Source: Todiramphus chloris collaris
Taxonomy: Eukaryota; Chordata; Aves; Coraciiformes; Alcedinidae
Direction of reading: 5' to 3'
NCBI GenBank assembly: GCA_025345505.1
Contig: JANVCC010000077.1
Coordinates: 6,591,494-6,655,493 of the forward strand
DNA length: 64,000 nt
The translations under genes and the position numbers were made by a program. The notes beneath the pieces were generated by a model. That model was not told the origin of the DNA. It worked only from the letters and a program-made list of their open reading frames with translations, and ran no database searches. Below are positions 49,520-61,500 of this stretch, piece after piece (position 1 is the stretch's first letter; each line of letters opens with the position of its first letter).

Positions 49520-52500
49520 ATGGCGGCGGGGGGCCTGGCGGGGCTCCTGCCCGCCCAGACCCAGCTAGAGTACGCCCTGCTCGATGCCGACACTCCCCAG
49601 GAGAAGGAGAACTTGGTCTACCAGTACCTGAAGAAGATGGACAGCCGGGAGCGGGACCTCACGGTGCCCGAGCTCGGTGGAGGTGGGTGGCGGGGCCCGA
49701 GCGGGTCAGGCCCCGCGGCGGAGCGCGGTTCGGCGTCCCGGGCCCCCCGGGTGCCTGCAGGGTCTCCTCTGGAGGAGGTGGCTGAGCTCTGTCGCTCACC
49801 GTGTGGCGTTTGCTTCCAAGTCCCGCTACCTGGGAGGGCTGTGTAATTACGGCCCCGTTAGCCGCCGCTTTGACAGGCGCTTCTAGTTCCGGGAAATGTC
49901 ACTCTTGAAAGAGCCAGGAGCGAAGGACAAAAAAAAGACCCTCTTTATAAGTGCTTTCCCTGCCGCTGGTTGCAGAACCCCTTCTTCAAAGCCTCTCTTC
50001 TAAATCTCTGCTAGCTACATTAATTTACTTTTTTAAAACAAAACCTTTTCCTTCTATACAGTATATTGATGTCTCAGGTGATAGTAAGAACCTTACCAAC
50101 TCCCTCAGCTTTTTTCTGAGCTTCCTTTGATTCACTGCAGCTGCTTATCATGTTTCCCAGCTCTTCTTCATCACGACTTATCTGTTCTTGTCAATGTTCA
50201 TGTTCCTGATAATACAAACTGTGTTGGAGATGTTATCCTCCTTCAGCAGCATGCCCATTCCCATTTTACACATTTCACATGTTTCTAGATCTTTGTGAAA
50301 TCAAAGACTATGTCTTTTAAGATCTTGCGAGTCCTGCTCAGAGTCCTTCTCACTTTAATGAGGCTCTCTGCTACTGTGGAAGCTCGCATCTCACTGCAAG
50401 ACAGAGATCTTAGGAGGTAAACTTCTGGGTTAAAAATCACATGTGTGTCATGGAAATTAATTTTGGCTTTTAATCATTGGAGCAAGGTGAATGGTCTTTC
50501 TGGCTAGATATGGACCCATGAATTGAAGCTTCACTTTTGTCATTAATATTGCTTCACTTCCTGTATTTTGTCAAAACTTATTTTCTCCTCTGAAACGAGG
50601 TCAATAAATAGCCAACATTTTTCCTTTTTTTTTTTTTTTTTTTAAAATAAAAGGTGTTTTAATTCCAGTGAAAAGGGGAACAATGCCAGAAAATAGATAA
50701 CCTACTCTTTTCTTTTAAAAAGCAAACAGTAAAGCCTTTATACTGTGGAAATAATGCATACACTTGATAAATCGTTCTCACTGTTGTCACCAAATCTGAA
50801 TGTATGTACATCTGTTTATGTTTATAAATACGTGGAGGAAGAGATCAATCCTTCTCTTAGTGAAGTAGAAAACAAGCCTCTTGCTGACTTCAGCAGCAGT
50901 GACTTCTGGGGCAGTAAGAACTTAGTTTGCTGAAACTGTGAGGGTGGAAGTTTTAAGGATTTTTAGGTGAACATACATTAAAAAAAAAAAGCCTGGGAAA
51001 ACTTAGTTCAGCTTTGCATTCTATCACATCTATCTTTTTTGTCTCATTATTTTCACAGATGTTAAGTGGTAGCAACAGCAGACCATATTCTAGGATATTT
51101 ATTTGATACCCTGATACTAGGTTCTAATGGGATCAGAGGAATATCGGTTACCAGTGAGAAAAGAATGCTTTCCTGTCTCATATCAAGTGGTTAAAAAAAA
51201 AATGACACTGGGTACTACCAGGGATATCTGAAAAGGTTGTACTTTTTCCCATGTAGCAGGATTTACACCCAAAATTTCAAACTTTGCAAATCAACATCCA
51301 AACTATAAACACAAAAATATTTCAGTCATCTCTGAAATTAGTTATTTACAAAACTGTTGGAAAAATCATTAAGAGTTTAACAGTTGTTTTTAGTTTCCTA
51401 GCATTTATGTGAGTTTTAAATAATTAATTGTTAGCTGTGTGACATTGTTTGAGGGTGAATACTGTAGATCATGTTTTAAAATACGAAAATTGTTCTGAGG
51501 CTTCCATGTTCTTTCAGTTAAAAGGTGCCTGTTTAAAAATATAAACTGCACTTTCAATATTACATTAAATCATGTTAATAATATTTCTTTTCATTTCCTA
51601 ATTATGAAGAATTGTGGAACATAAGGATGAGTTGGATAAATATAAGACTTTTGGTTTGCTTTTCTACCTGTGTAAAAAGGAGTGTTGAACTATCTTTTTG
51701 TTTCATTGGTTCATTGTTTTTTTTGTTTTGTTTTGGGGTTTTTTTGTGGTTTTTTTTTAAGTAAAACCTACTGTGAATGTCCTGTGATGTTCTGCAAATT
51801 AGGTGTGTCTGCCTTTCCCTACCCTTCCACTAAGTGGGTATCCCTGTTCTTTGAATTCTAGATCTACAGTGGTTAAACACCGAAGGTCCTATTTCTCTTC
51901 ACAAAGACCTTTGTGGTAAAGTTGTGGTGTTGGATTTCTTTACTTACTGCTGCATCAACTGCTTGCACCTGCTGCCTGATCTCCATGCCTTAGAGCAGCA
52001 GCACTCTGATAAAGGTAAAAGTGCTTTTGGCTTGCTTGGAATAGAATTTCCTGGCACGGTTGCAGGTGGAGTAGCTGAGTCACTTTGTTGCTGGTTACTA
52101 AACAAGCTGGCAAAATTTCAGGGGTGCCTAAAAATGTCTTCTAATCTTTTAAGTAGTCTAAAAAAGGTGACCATGTATACTCCTATCACATTTTTAAATG
52201 GGGTTAAGTAAGGTATCTGTTCTGTCTGTATAATTAAAGAAACAGGATATGTGCTTAAAGTCCAAATCTGATATCCTTATAAATAAGGCTATTTGCAAAA
52301 AGCTATGCAAGGATGTAGGATACAGGCTCAGAGTTAATATGTTTGTAACCCTCTACATTTGACTTATGAACCAACTCCAAGAAGACTGTAGTAAAGGTGC
52401 TAGAACAGGTATAGTTAAGGTTACTTGATTTTTTTTTTCCATTCTAACTGCAGTAACAAAATATGTAAGAAAAAAATATGTAACTGTTTAGAACAGTTTT

Positions 52501-55500
52501 GGTAAAGCCATCGCATTATAGACCATTGGTAGCCCTGAGTTCTGAAGAGGGAATTAAGCTTTTTAAAGTCACATCTGAGATGAAATCTCTCTCTCTCTGA
52601 GTCAGTAAAAATGTGGGGTATTTGCTATTTAGAATGCAGTCACTTGTCATCGTGGTGACTTGTTAGAGATAAGCTGTGGTCTTACACAGAATGTATCAGC
52701 TACTCACTTATCTTGGATATTTTAATAGACTGAAGAACAGAGAGAAGAAGAACAGAGTTACTTTCAGCCCTAAGAAATATTGTATTAAACATAATAGATA
52801 TATGTACTAAATAACATTCTCTTACAATGCTCTGATTTTTCATTGGTGTTTCTGATTGATTTTAATTATGGCAGCATTTATTTTCTTGTGTTACCTCATT
52901 TCACTAGAAAAACAATTTACTATGTCTTTGAAAATTTAAATTCTTTAAATAGTTTGCTTTTATATTGTAGGTTTATATAGCACTTTACAAAAGACTCAAA
53001 CTAATTTTTCTGCCTTGGAAAGCTTAGCTGTTTGCTTTTGGGGACATTTGAGATCTGGTATACTGTTTCAGATACAAGGAACTTTAATAAGGAAAAAAGC
53101 TGTCATGGCATTTTTATGGCAGGGAAGCCATTCTAAGTTGAAGGTGATTAGCAAGTGATAAATGTACTGCTGTGAATATCAGGCATGCTGTAAGAAAGTC
53201 TAGACTGAGATTTTGGAAGATTACATTGATCATATAATGAATGCTATATTTAAATTATAAACATTTTGTAGTATAGTGTTACTGTATTAAGATAGCTGTC
53301 ATATCCTTAGTCTGTTTAAGACCAAGCTGTTAAAGAGTTCATAACAAAATATTCTTTTCAGTAACCTCTCCCTGCAAGCTTTCTCTTTAAAGTATTTATT
53401 TGAGCAACTCTATACTTGTGTAGAAGAGGCTGCAGCACTTGGAACTGAACTGAAGTTCCACTGGGAGACACATTTTTTTTGTTTGATTTGTATTAAACTT
53501 CCTGTCATAGGAGTTATTACTTGAGGAAAGTGCTGCTAGGTGATAAATTCTTTTTTGCATTTGAGCTATCCTGCTAAGTTCTTTTTGAATCTGAGCTATC
53601 TCGTCCCTACAGGAACCAGAGTGAGAAAAAAACATACTTGGGATGAAAGTGGAGGTAAAAGGAAAGAAGAGCAGGTGTTTGGAACATGAATCTTAATTTT
53701 AATCCATTAGGAAACAGAGAATAGCCGTTGAATTCAGGAAGAGATTAAGATACTTGATGGTTCAAACAAAAAGTGCAATGCTTTTCTCCCCACTATAAAT
53801 CTCCCTTTTGTTTGTTTTCTGATATTTCATATTTTGATGGTCAGCCTTTTCAGGATTATTTAATCTTACTTTGCTGTGCTAAGTGTGTAAATTTTAGCAT
53901 TACAGTAATATGCATAAATATATTGAGGCAGTAAGGGTTGTGGGTTTTAAGCCATGGAAAAATACTTCAATAGATGATCTTATATCAATGTTCATCCTGT
54001 TCACCAAAGGCAAGCACAATTTACTGATCACTGGGAGGAAGGGCAGGGGAGAGTTTTTGACTTGAGAAAGGTAAAAGTTGGTAGATTGTACATAAAACCA
54101 AAATGAAAAGGATGTCAGACATAAAATAATGCTTTAAGAATATTTAAGAGTATATTAATGTAGGTGTCTTGGAGTTCACCCTTATTCTGGAGTCTCATTC
54201 TATTTAAATCTGGTTTTTTTCTTTAGTTAATAAGGAGTGCCTTCACTTCTGATTGCATTAATTCCAAAATCTACCACCTCATGACTGCAAAAAACCCTGA
54301 TTTTGGTGCAAAAGATGAGCGATGCCATTTCTTATGGCAGCAGCAAGTCAGTTTAAATATACAGTGAAACTGTGACTTTACTAAACTTTAAATTTATAAG
54401 CACAGCATTTATTTACACATTTCAGGTGTAAATAATAGCACATTTCTACTGTGCTATAGAAGTGGCAGAGAGTGCTGAGGTAGCACACGATATTGGTAAG
54501 AATGAAAGCACAAGTCTGACACTGACAAAGCATTTGTCTCATAATGCGTTTGGATCTTTAATCTGTTGTTTGAATATTTGAAGGAGTGCTGCCTGTATAT
54601 TTCTTCCTGACTAAGGACAAACCTCAGTATTGATATAGTGTCTTTTTTGATTGTACATTGTGTACATACATTTTTGATTACTTTTTTTAATGTGGTTGAA
54701 ATGTCCTCTTATGTAGAGTATGTTGAAACTTCAGCAGCATGGTGTCAGCTGTGAGAAGTCTGAACACAAGAAGCTGTAGGTTTAGGGCGATCCTAAACCA
54801 TTATATATATCATTGTACGTACGCCTGTAGTTCTGTTGTCTGGAACTTCAGGAGATCTGTTTCAAAATGAAGACTGCTTTCCATAGGATTAAATGTTGCC
54901 TAGCATCTTTATCTGATATGTTCTTGCTGCTATCTTCAGCGGTGCTATTTCTGTGTTTCAAGTGGCATTCAGAAAGTTATTTTAAACCCCAGTGCATATT
55001 CAGTTCATGTTATCAGCAGTCCAGAAATGACTTCTATAAGAGGGAGTACTTTTTAATATTCAGAAATAGCTTGGCTTAAATCCAGTGTTGTGCTCCCTTA
55101 TAATCCTTCAAATAAAATGTTTTAAATGCTGTGCATATTCTTATACTATATACTTAAATGCATAGCATCTGCCAGTTTCCACAAGAGCTTTTCTTCATGA
55201 GAGAATGTTTTAACTTGCTTGTGCAGTTGAGGTGTGCAGTATGGAACTGTATCTCTAGCTTTAATGATATTTTTGAAGGACAAACAGCATTGCTACTCAA
55301 CTTGTTATTGCAGTTAAAAAAATTTGACCTGTTGTTTGGAGTTCAGCAGTTAATGATACTACAGCTTCGACTGTCTGATAGTGCAGCGTGCTGTACCTGT
55401 AGGATTGATAAAGATTGTATTGCTTGTAGGGATATTCTTTTTTATTTCTGTATCCGTGAAATGGTTATATTCAACTAATTATGTTATTGTGGAGCACTTT

Positions 55501-58500
55501 ACACCTTTCCTGTTGTCACACTGAAGATGATATTCTTCTCCATGAACAGTTTTGTGGTTGAGGATAAGGGCTAAAAGAGAAAAACATTTTTCCATTTCTA
55601 TGCATCTCAAGCCAACTTGAGATTAAAAGAAGGAAACAGACTTGTCTGAGCTCAAATAATACAACTATTTAAGACCTGAAATAATTGCCTTTCTACATTT
55701 CTACCACAAAAACAGAGGTAAAGGTAGAACAAAGATGCCCAGTTAGCCAGATTGCACCTCTATTGTAAAGGTAGGAGAGAAGCATAAATGTATATACACC
55801 ATTTCATTCCAAACCGTGTCCTTGGATGCGGTTTTTTACTGTTTCACCATTCTTGCAATGCCAAACTCTAGTCACTGTAACTGCAGGGCTGCTGGAGGAC
55901 TGCTTTACAAAAGCATTTTATTTTTATATATTTGCTTGATGTTTCACCAATCGTGAAGCCCTTTACTGGATTAGGTGGTAAATGCCAAATGGCAGTAATG
56001 ATCTGGTATGTAAATTTATAATTTAGAATAAATGGTTGCGTGACACATAACAGTTGATGCTAAATGAAATAAAGTGTATAAAATAGGTGTGTTAGTGTGG
56101 GGAAAAAGTACACTTCCTGTGGATTAAAAATTAAAATGCTAGAATGATAAATAAATGAAATTATTTTATAAGGAGAAAGGTGCATTATCCAAGCTGCAGA
56201 AAGTTTGTGTGTGTGGCTTTCCTTCTCAGAGTGCTACTTAGACATTCACATTGCACATCTGCCTTTAGCCTTTATAACTAAATTGTATCCTGCTTATCTG
56301 AATTTAAGAGCTGTTCAGCCAAACCTATTTTGTCTATAGTAGTAAGACGTTTTCAGTTGCAGTGAGTATTTGCATGAACACAAATTAGTCTGATTTAAAA
56401 GCCTGATGAAGTTCTTCAAGGTTCTAAACTTGTCATATTTCAGAGTAAAAGCAACATCAGAACTGGATTTGAATAATGGATGTTCTTCCTCCATGCCACC
56501 CTGTACAGACTCCACATCTTCTTGGAATTACTTGTATTAATGAAAAAATATGGTACCATATGGAATCTATCTATAGACACCGGTGACTGTGGGAAGGAAG
56601 GAAGGAAATGCCACAGATACTTGAATGCTACTGATAAAAGGCTTTGTAGATGCTAAATGTTTATGTAGACCTGACTGCGGGGCGGGGGGGATGGAGGGGA
56701 GGTACTGGGTACTATTTTTTTCCAATAATTTCTAATATTTTGGTAAAATTAACTCAAATTAGGTGTCAAGTCTAAGGATATTTTACTTTCCCGTTTAATT
56801 TCACTCTTCTCATAATAATGGAAAAGATTACATGAAAATTTAAAACCTTTACTTGGATAAACAAGTAGAAAGATCCCAGTTGTTATTTGTGGTTACAAAA
56901 TGCTTATGCTATCCAGAAACATGAGTGATTTTTGGATAAGTAGTAAAGTTAATGTCTAAGGATTTCCATTATATTAACAGTTCTGGTTTAAAACTACTGT
57001 ATTGTAGCTTTTAGCTTTCTACAACTGCATGATTACTGTTATCTATCTTTCTTCAGTTGGAATGGACAAGTTACTTTGATTATAATGAGATTATGCTAAT
57101 ATTCTTTAAGTACAAAGTGAGACAAAGTATGGTATTGTGCACGGCATGACAAACTATGTCATGTACAGTTCCTTCATTTGCTGGAGACTGTGCTAGACAA
57201 ACAATTGTCCTGAAAAACAAAAAAGTCCTGAAAAGGAATGTACTCCTTTGTTTGTTTGGTTTGGTCTGGTTTTCCCTTGTGCTTCTAGAGAGTACTGAAG
57301 GAAGGCTTTTCATTCTTTTTCGGTTGGGTAGGAAGGGGGAGCGGAAAATTTTGGGCTGCTTGCATAATTGTCTATGTGGAGTGAAAGTAGATTTATTTCT
57401 TATCCCAAGGGAAAGCAGCTGAAGTCTGAGCCATAGATTTTTATTTCTTTTTTTTAATTTTATTTTATTTTTTAAAAATTTAGAAAATAAGCAAACAATT
57501 CAAGGAAGCTTCTGTGTGCTTTTGATCAGTTTTAGGGTTGGTATTATGTTGATAAGGAGAATTATATTATTTTATGTTTATGCAACACCTTCATACTAGG
57601 ATTTCAAGTGCAGTTGTCCCTGTTACAGGAAAACCTAAACGCTTCATTGTCTTTATTAAAAGCAAATGCAGAAATAAAGTTAACCATTTTAATGGGAGGG
57701 GCAAAAATAAATAATTTTGTTCTCTGGATTTTTTTGTTGTGGGTGTTTTTGTTGTTTTTTGCTTTTTAAGGGAGAAGATTCAAGCCTGTCTAGTTTATAA
57801 CAATTGCTATTTGGTGATTTGTCATAGTTATCAGTGCTGCCTTTTTTCTTTGAAATATAGAATACTGTATGGATTTCAGGAGCCTAAACTTTTTTTTTTT
57901 TTTGTACTGCTTGTCTAGAATTAAGTATGCCAAGGTAACTCTGAGCTTCAAGACTTCAGTGTGATGCTTGTGATTCCTAGTTAACTGTGGAAAAGAATTC
58001 TTCTGAAACACCATAGCTGTGTATAGGAATCAAAGGACAAGGAGGTTTCATAAACATCTGAAAACCCCAAAATATAGCAGTTGAACTGCTAAAACCTACT
58101 CATAATTATTTTGAAAATATTTTCTACCATAGCATGTAGAGGTTCAGGAACTAAGAACAATTTATAACATATTGAATGTCAACCACCTTGGCAAGTAATG
58201 GTCCTAAAGTTCAGTAACTTTACTGAAATGTTATTTCTGAGTCTCAAGTATTTTGTATACATAGCTATCTATATTCCTACTGGGATACAATTGCTTTTCA
58301 TTTGTTCAAATCCTCTTTTCATTCCAGAAAGCAGTCAGTCATGTTGTGAGATAACTGTGCTTCATTTTTACTGTTTGGTTTTAGTTTTTAATTATTCAAA
58401 TAGAAATGTTTTTGAATGCACAGCTCTTTTTTTGTCTTTCAGATGGTCTCGTTATTGTTGGTGTCCATTCAGCGAAATTCCCAAATGAAAAGGTTCTGGA

Positions 58501-61500
58501 TAACATTAAAAGTGCCATTCTGAGGTACAACATTGTCCACCCTGTAGTAAACGATGCAGATGCAACACTGTGGCACGAACTAGAAGTGTCCTGCTGGCCA
58601 ACTCTGGTCATTCTTGGGCCTCGTGGAAATATGTTGTTTTCTCTTGTTGGAGAGGGACACAGAGAGAAGTTGTTTTTATTTACTTCTATAACGCTGAAAT
58701 TCTACAAGGAGAGAGGACAAATCAAGGATAACAGCATTGGAATAAAGTTGTACAGAGACTCCCTCCCACCATCTCCCCTGTTTTTTCCTGGCAAAGTGGC
58801 CGTGGATAATTCAGGAGAAAGGCTGGTAATAGCAGACACTGGACATCATAGGATTTTGGTTACTCAAAAAAATGGAAGAATTCTATACACTATTGGAGGT
58901 AAGGGTATCTAAGTTTATTCTAGTAATGTTAATTTAGGAATAGAGTATGTTTGCTGGGCCTAGTAGGCTGATTCTTTTTCTAGAAGACCTAGCAGTTTAT
59001 AAGCATTGCCAGAACATTGTGGTTTTGGTTTTTTTTATTACTGAAATCACTTTTACTGGATATAGTATAGTCCCATGAATGGGGAGACTGTTCATAGAAT
59101 TGTTTCAGATATCTGATTTGTTTGTTTAGTTCCATAAACTAAAGTTTGCATGTTCATGTAATGTCCAATATTAATTACAAAAAAATACGTTTGTATGTTC
59201 TGAAAGAGCTGCAAGTAGGTTTCGATTTAAATGACATACGTGCACACCCAGCAGCAAGATGGGGAAATGAAAAGAGACAGTAATGCCTCCCTTTCCAGCA
59301 GAAGATATGAATGTTGAATTGTGATGGTAGTGTTTTATGGGGGGGGTAGGGGGTTGGAGTGTGGGGTGGTTTGTTTTTTTTTGCTTGTTTGTTTTTAATG
59401 AAGAGCATTCCTGTGTAGGATCCCCTTCTGTTGCTTAGAGAAGGTGAAAATTATTAAGAACAGTGATCCTGCACTACTACATCTTGTCATAGAAGCACAC
59501 ACAAAATAGACAGCAGTAGTTACCCAAAATGCAGTTTTATTCTAAACAAAAATTACCCAGCACTCTGCCAGACCAAAGTAAATTAAAAGTTCAGTATTAC
59601 AACCAGTTCATAAGTTTAGTGAATGTTCTTTTTGATAAGATGACCCAGAATATGCTCACGCACACTCATACAAGAGAAAAACCTCCCACTCAAGGCTACC
59701 CAAAAAGGGTCACCAAAATGTGAGGGCTTACTCAGTCCTGAGAAGTTTCCTTGGGTGGCATCCCAGTCCAAGGGGAGTCCCCAGCTGCAGACCCACTGCT
59801 GCAAGGAGGAATGATTCAGATCAGCTCTCTGGTGGGGCTCCGTTTGTATCGTAGTTGAGTCTGAACTGTGGTCATTACATTTAGTTGAGGGCAAGTGCAG
59901 GGCAAAGGAAAGATAGTAACTAATCAAGTTTGAATGGCAATGAAGTCCCGATTTTTTACTGTTTCCTTGGCAAACCCCTGTGGTTGTTGGGTCTTTGGTA
60001 AGCCCTGGTCACTTCAGGTCTTTGGCATGGCACCTGAAAATGAAGATGCCTTGGTATATATGAAAAGGCCTGTGTTCTACATATAAACAAGTTATAAATA
60101 TGGTGAAAGTCAAGTATTTTAAAGTTAGCTACATTTGTTACAAAGCTTATATTAGTAACATTTCAGCTTTAAAAAACTGATCTCATTGCCTGTTTTTGTA
60201 ATTACTATCTGCTTTACAATGCAAATGAGGAAAATTTGCACACTGTTTGTATGCTTCGCTCTTTCGTAAATGAAACGTTCAGACTCTTTTTTTCTTAATA
60301 TGTTAGAGTGGTCAAAGTTGCATCTTAATGCACCAAGTACTTCACTGTTAAGTACAGCCCATCTATAAGCAGCCATAATAAACAGCTTTAGGAAGTGGTT
60401 GAATCCCCAAATCACTGAACACAATGATCAGGACCTGTGCGCTGATGTGCCCTATGTTACCGGTCCTGTATTACTGGCATTGACTAATGCCTGTCCTGTG
60501 GCAGGATCCTACAAAGCTCTTAGAAATACCAGTGGCACTGCTGTGGAGAGAAAGGAAGAAAATCTTTTGCTGTTTGAAGTAACAGTCGACTGGATAGACA
60601 AATTATCCAGGTTAACCCAATAAAGGCATTACTCTTAATACCCTTCTCCTTTGGGAAATATAAGCAGGATCTTACAACAAAAGTTAGAGAATTTGGTTTG
60701 TGGTTGATATACGAGATGAAGTCTTTGCTGACAAGCTACCCTTTAGTGTGCTGAGATAGTGTGTAAACAGCAATCCAGAAGTAAGTGTCCTAATCTCTGA
60801 AGTGATACCCTTCTTTCTTGTGGCACTCTGCACTATTCCCTTCCCCAAGGATGTGCACCCTGTGCTTACAAGGGGAACTGGAATCTGGCACACCAACACC
60901 TTGGTCCTTTGTGTCTGTTAAGGTTTAAATTGTTTTCTGACAGTAGGTTGTAAAAGTTTGTGCATTTTGGTGACTCAGTTAAATGATTCCGTGGGCAGAA
61001 GATAATGTAATTAAGTCAGTGATATGGTAATAAATGTGGGCATGCACAAAGGTTGAAATTACTATATTTACATCATAAATCATGATGCACACATAAGTCA
61101 TATCTAAATGTTTTCTACTGACACAGTGCTAATGCACTTTAAATGTTACTCCCTCTGCAATGCGATGCTTACCTTCGTGGTGTTATATTCAGGTCATGTT
61201 TCGTTCTGTTTCTTGATTGTTCTGTGCAGAGGATTGTCACCCCATCGTTCTCACTGTTCTTGTGTAATTAGTTCCATGTCATCTTCTTCTTAATTATTAT
61301 TATTGTTAATGAGAAAATGCTGCTAATCAAATATTAGTTGGAATGAGTTTTGGAAATTAAAGATTTCCTGCTGGCTTGCTTCGGTGTAGTCAGGAATTAG
61401 AAAAGATACAGTTTTTTATCTCTGTCTTCCATTGTTGCTGTTATCCTTTAGTGCAAGGGAACAGGAACAATTTGGAACTCTATTAAGACTTCTCTTTGGG

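Larger units (their letters stand above)
48560..49900. promoter_or_regulatory. CpG-rich bidirectional promoter DCLRE1A/NHLRC2
   Basis: The two start codons are 1172 bases apart in head-to-head orientation. From about 48600 to 49800 the DNA is GC- and CpG-rich, with no TATA box at a fitting place, as in housekeeping promoters. It contains a GC-rich minisatellite (48851-48960), A-rich/C-rich tracts at 49107-49137 and 49203-49220, and a TTACGTAA palindrome (49314-49321). The transcription start sites and 5' non-coding exons of both genes should lie inside but are not determined. Confidence 0.75.
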
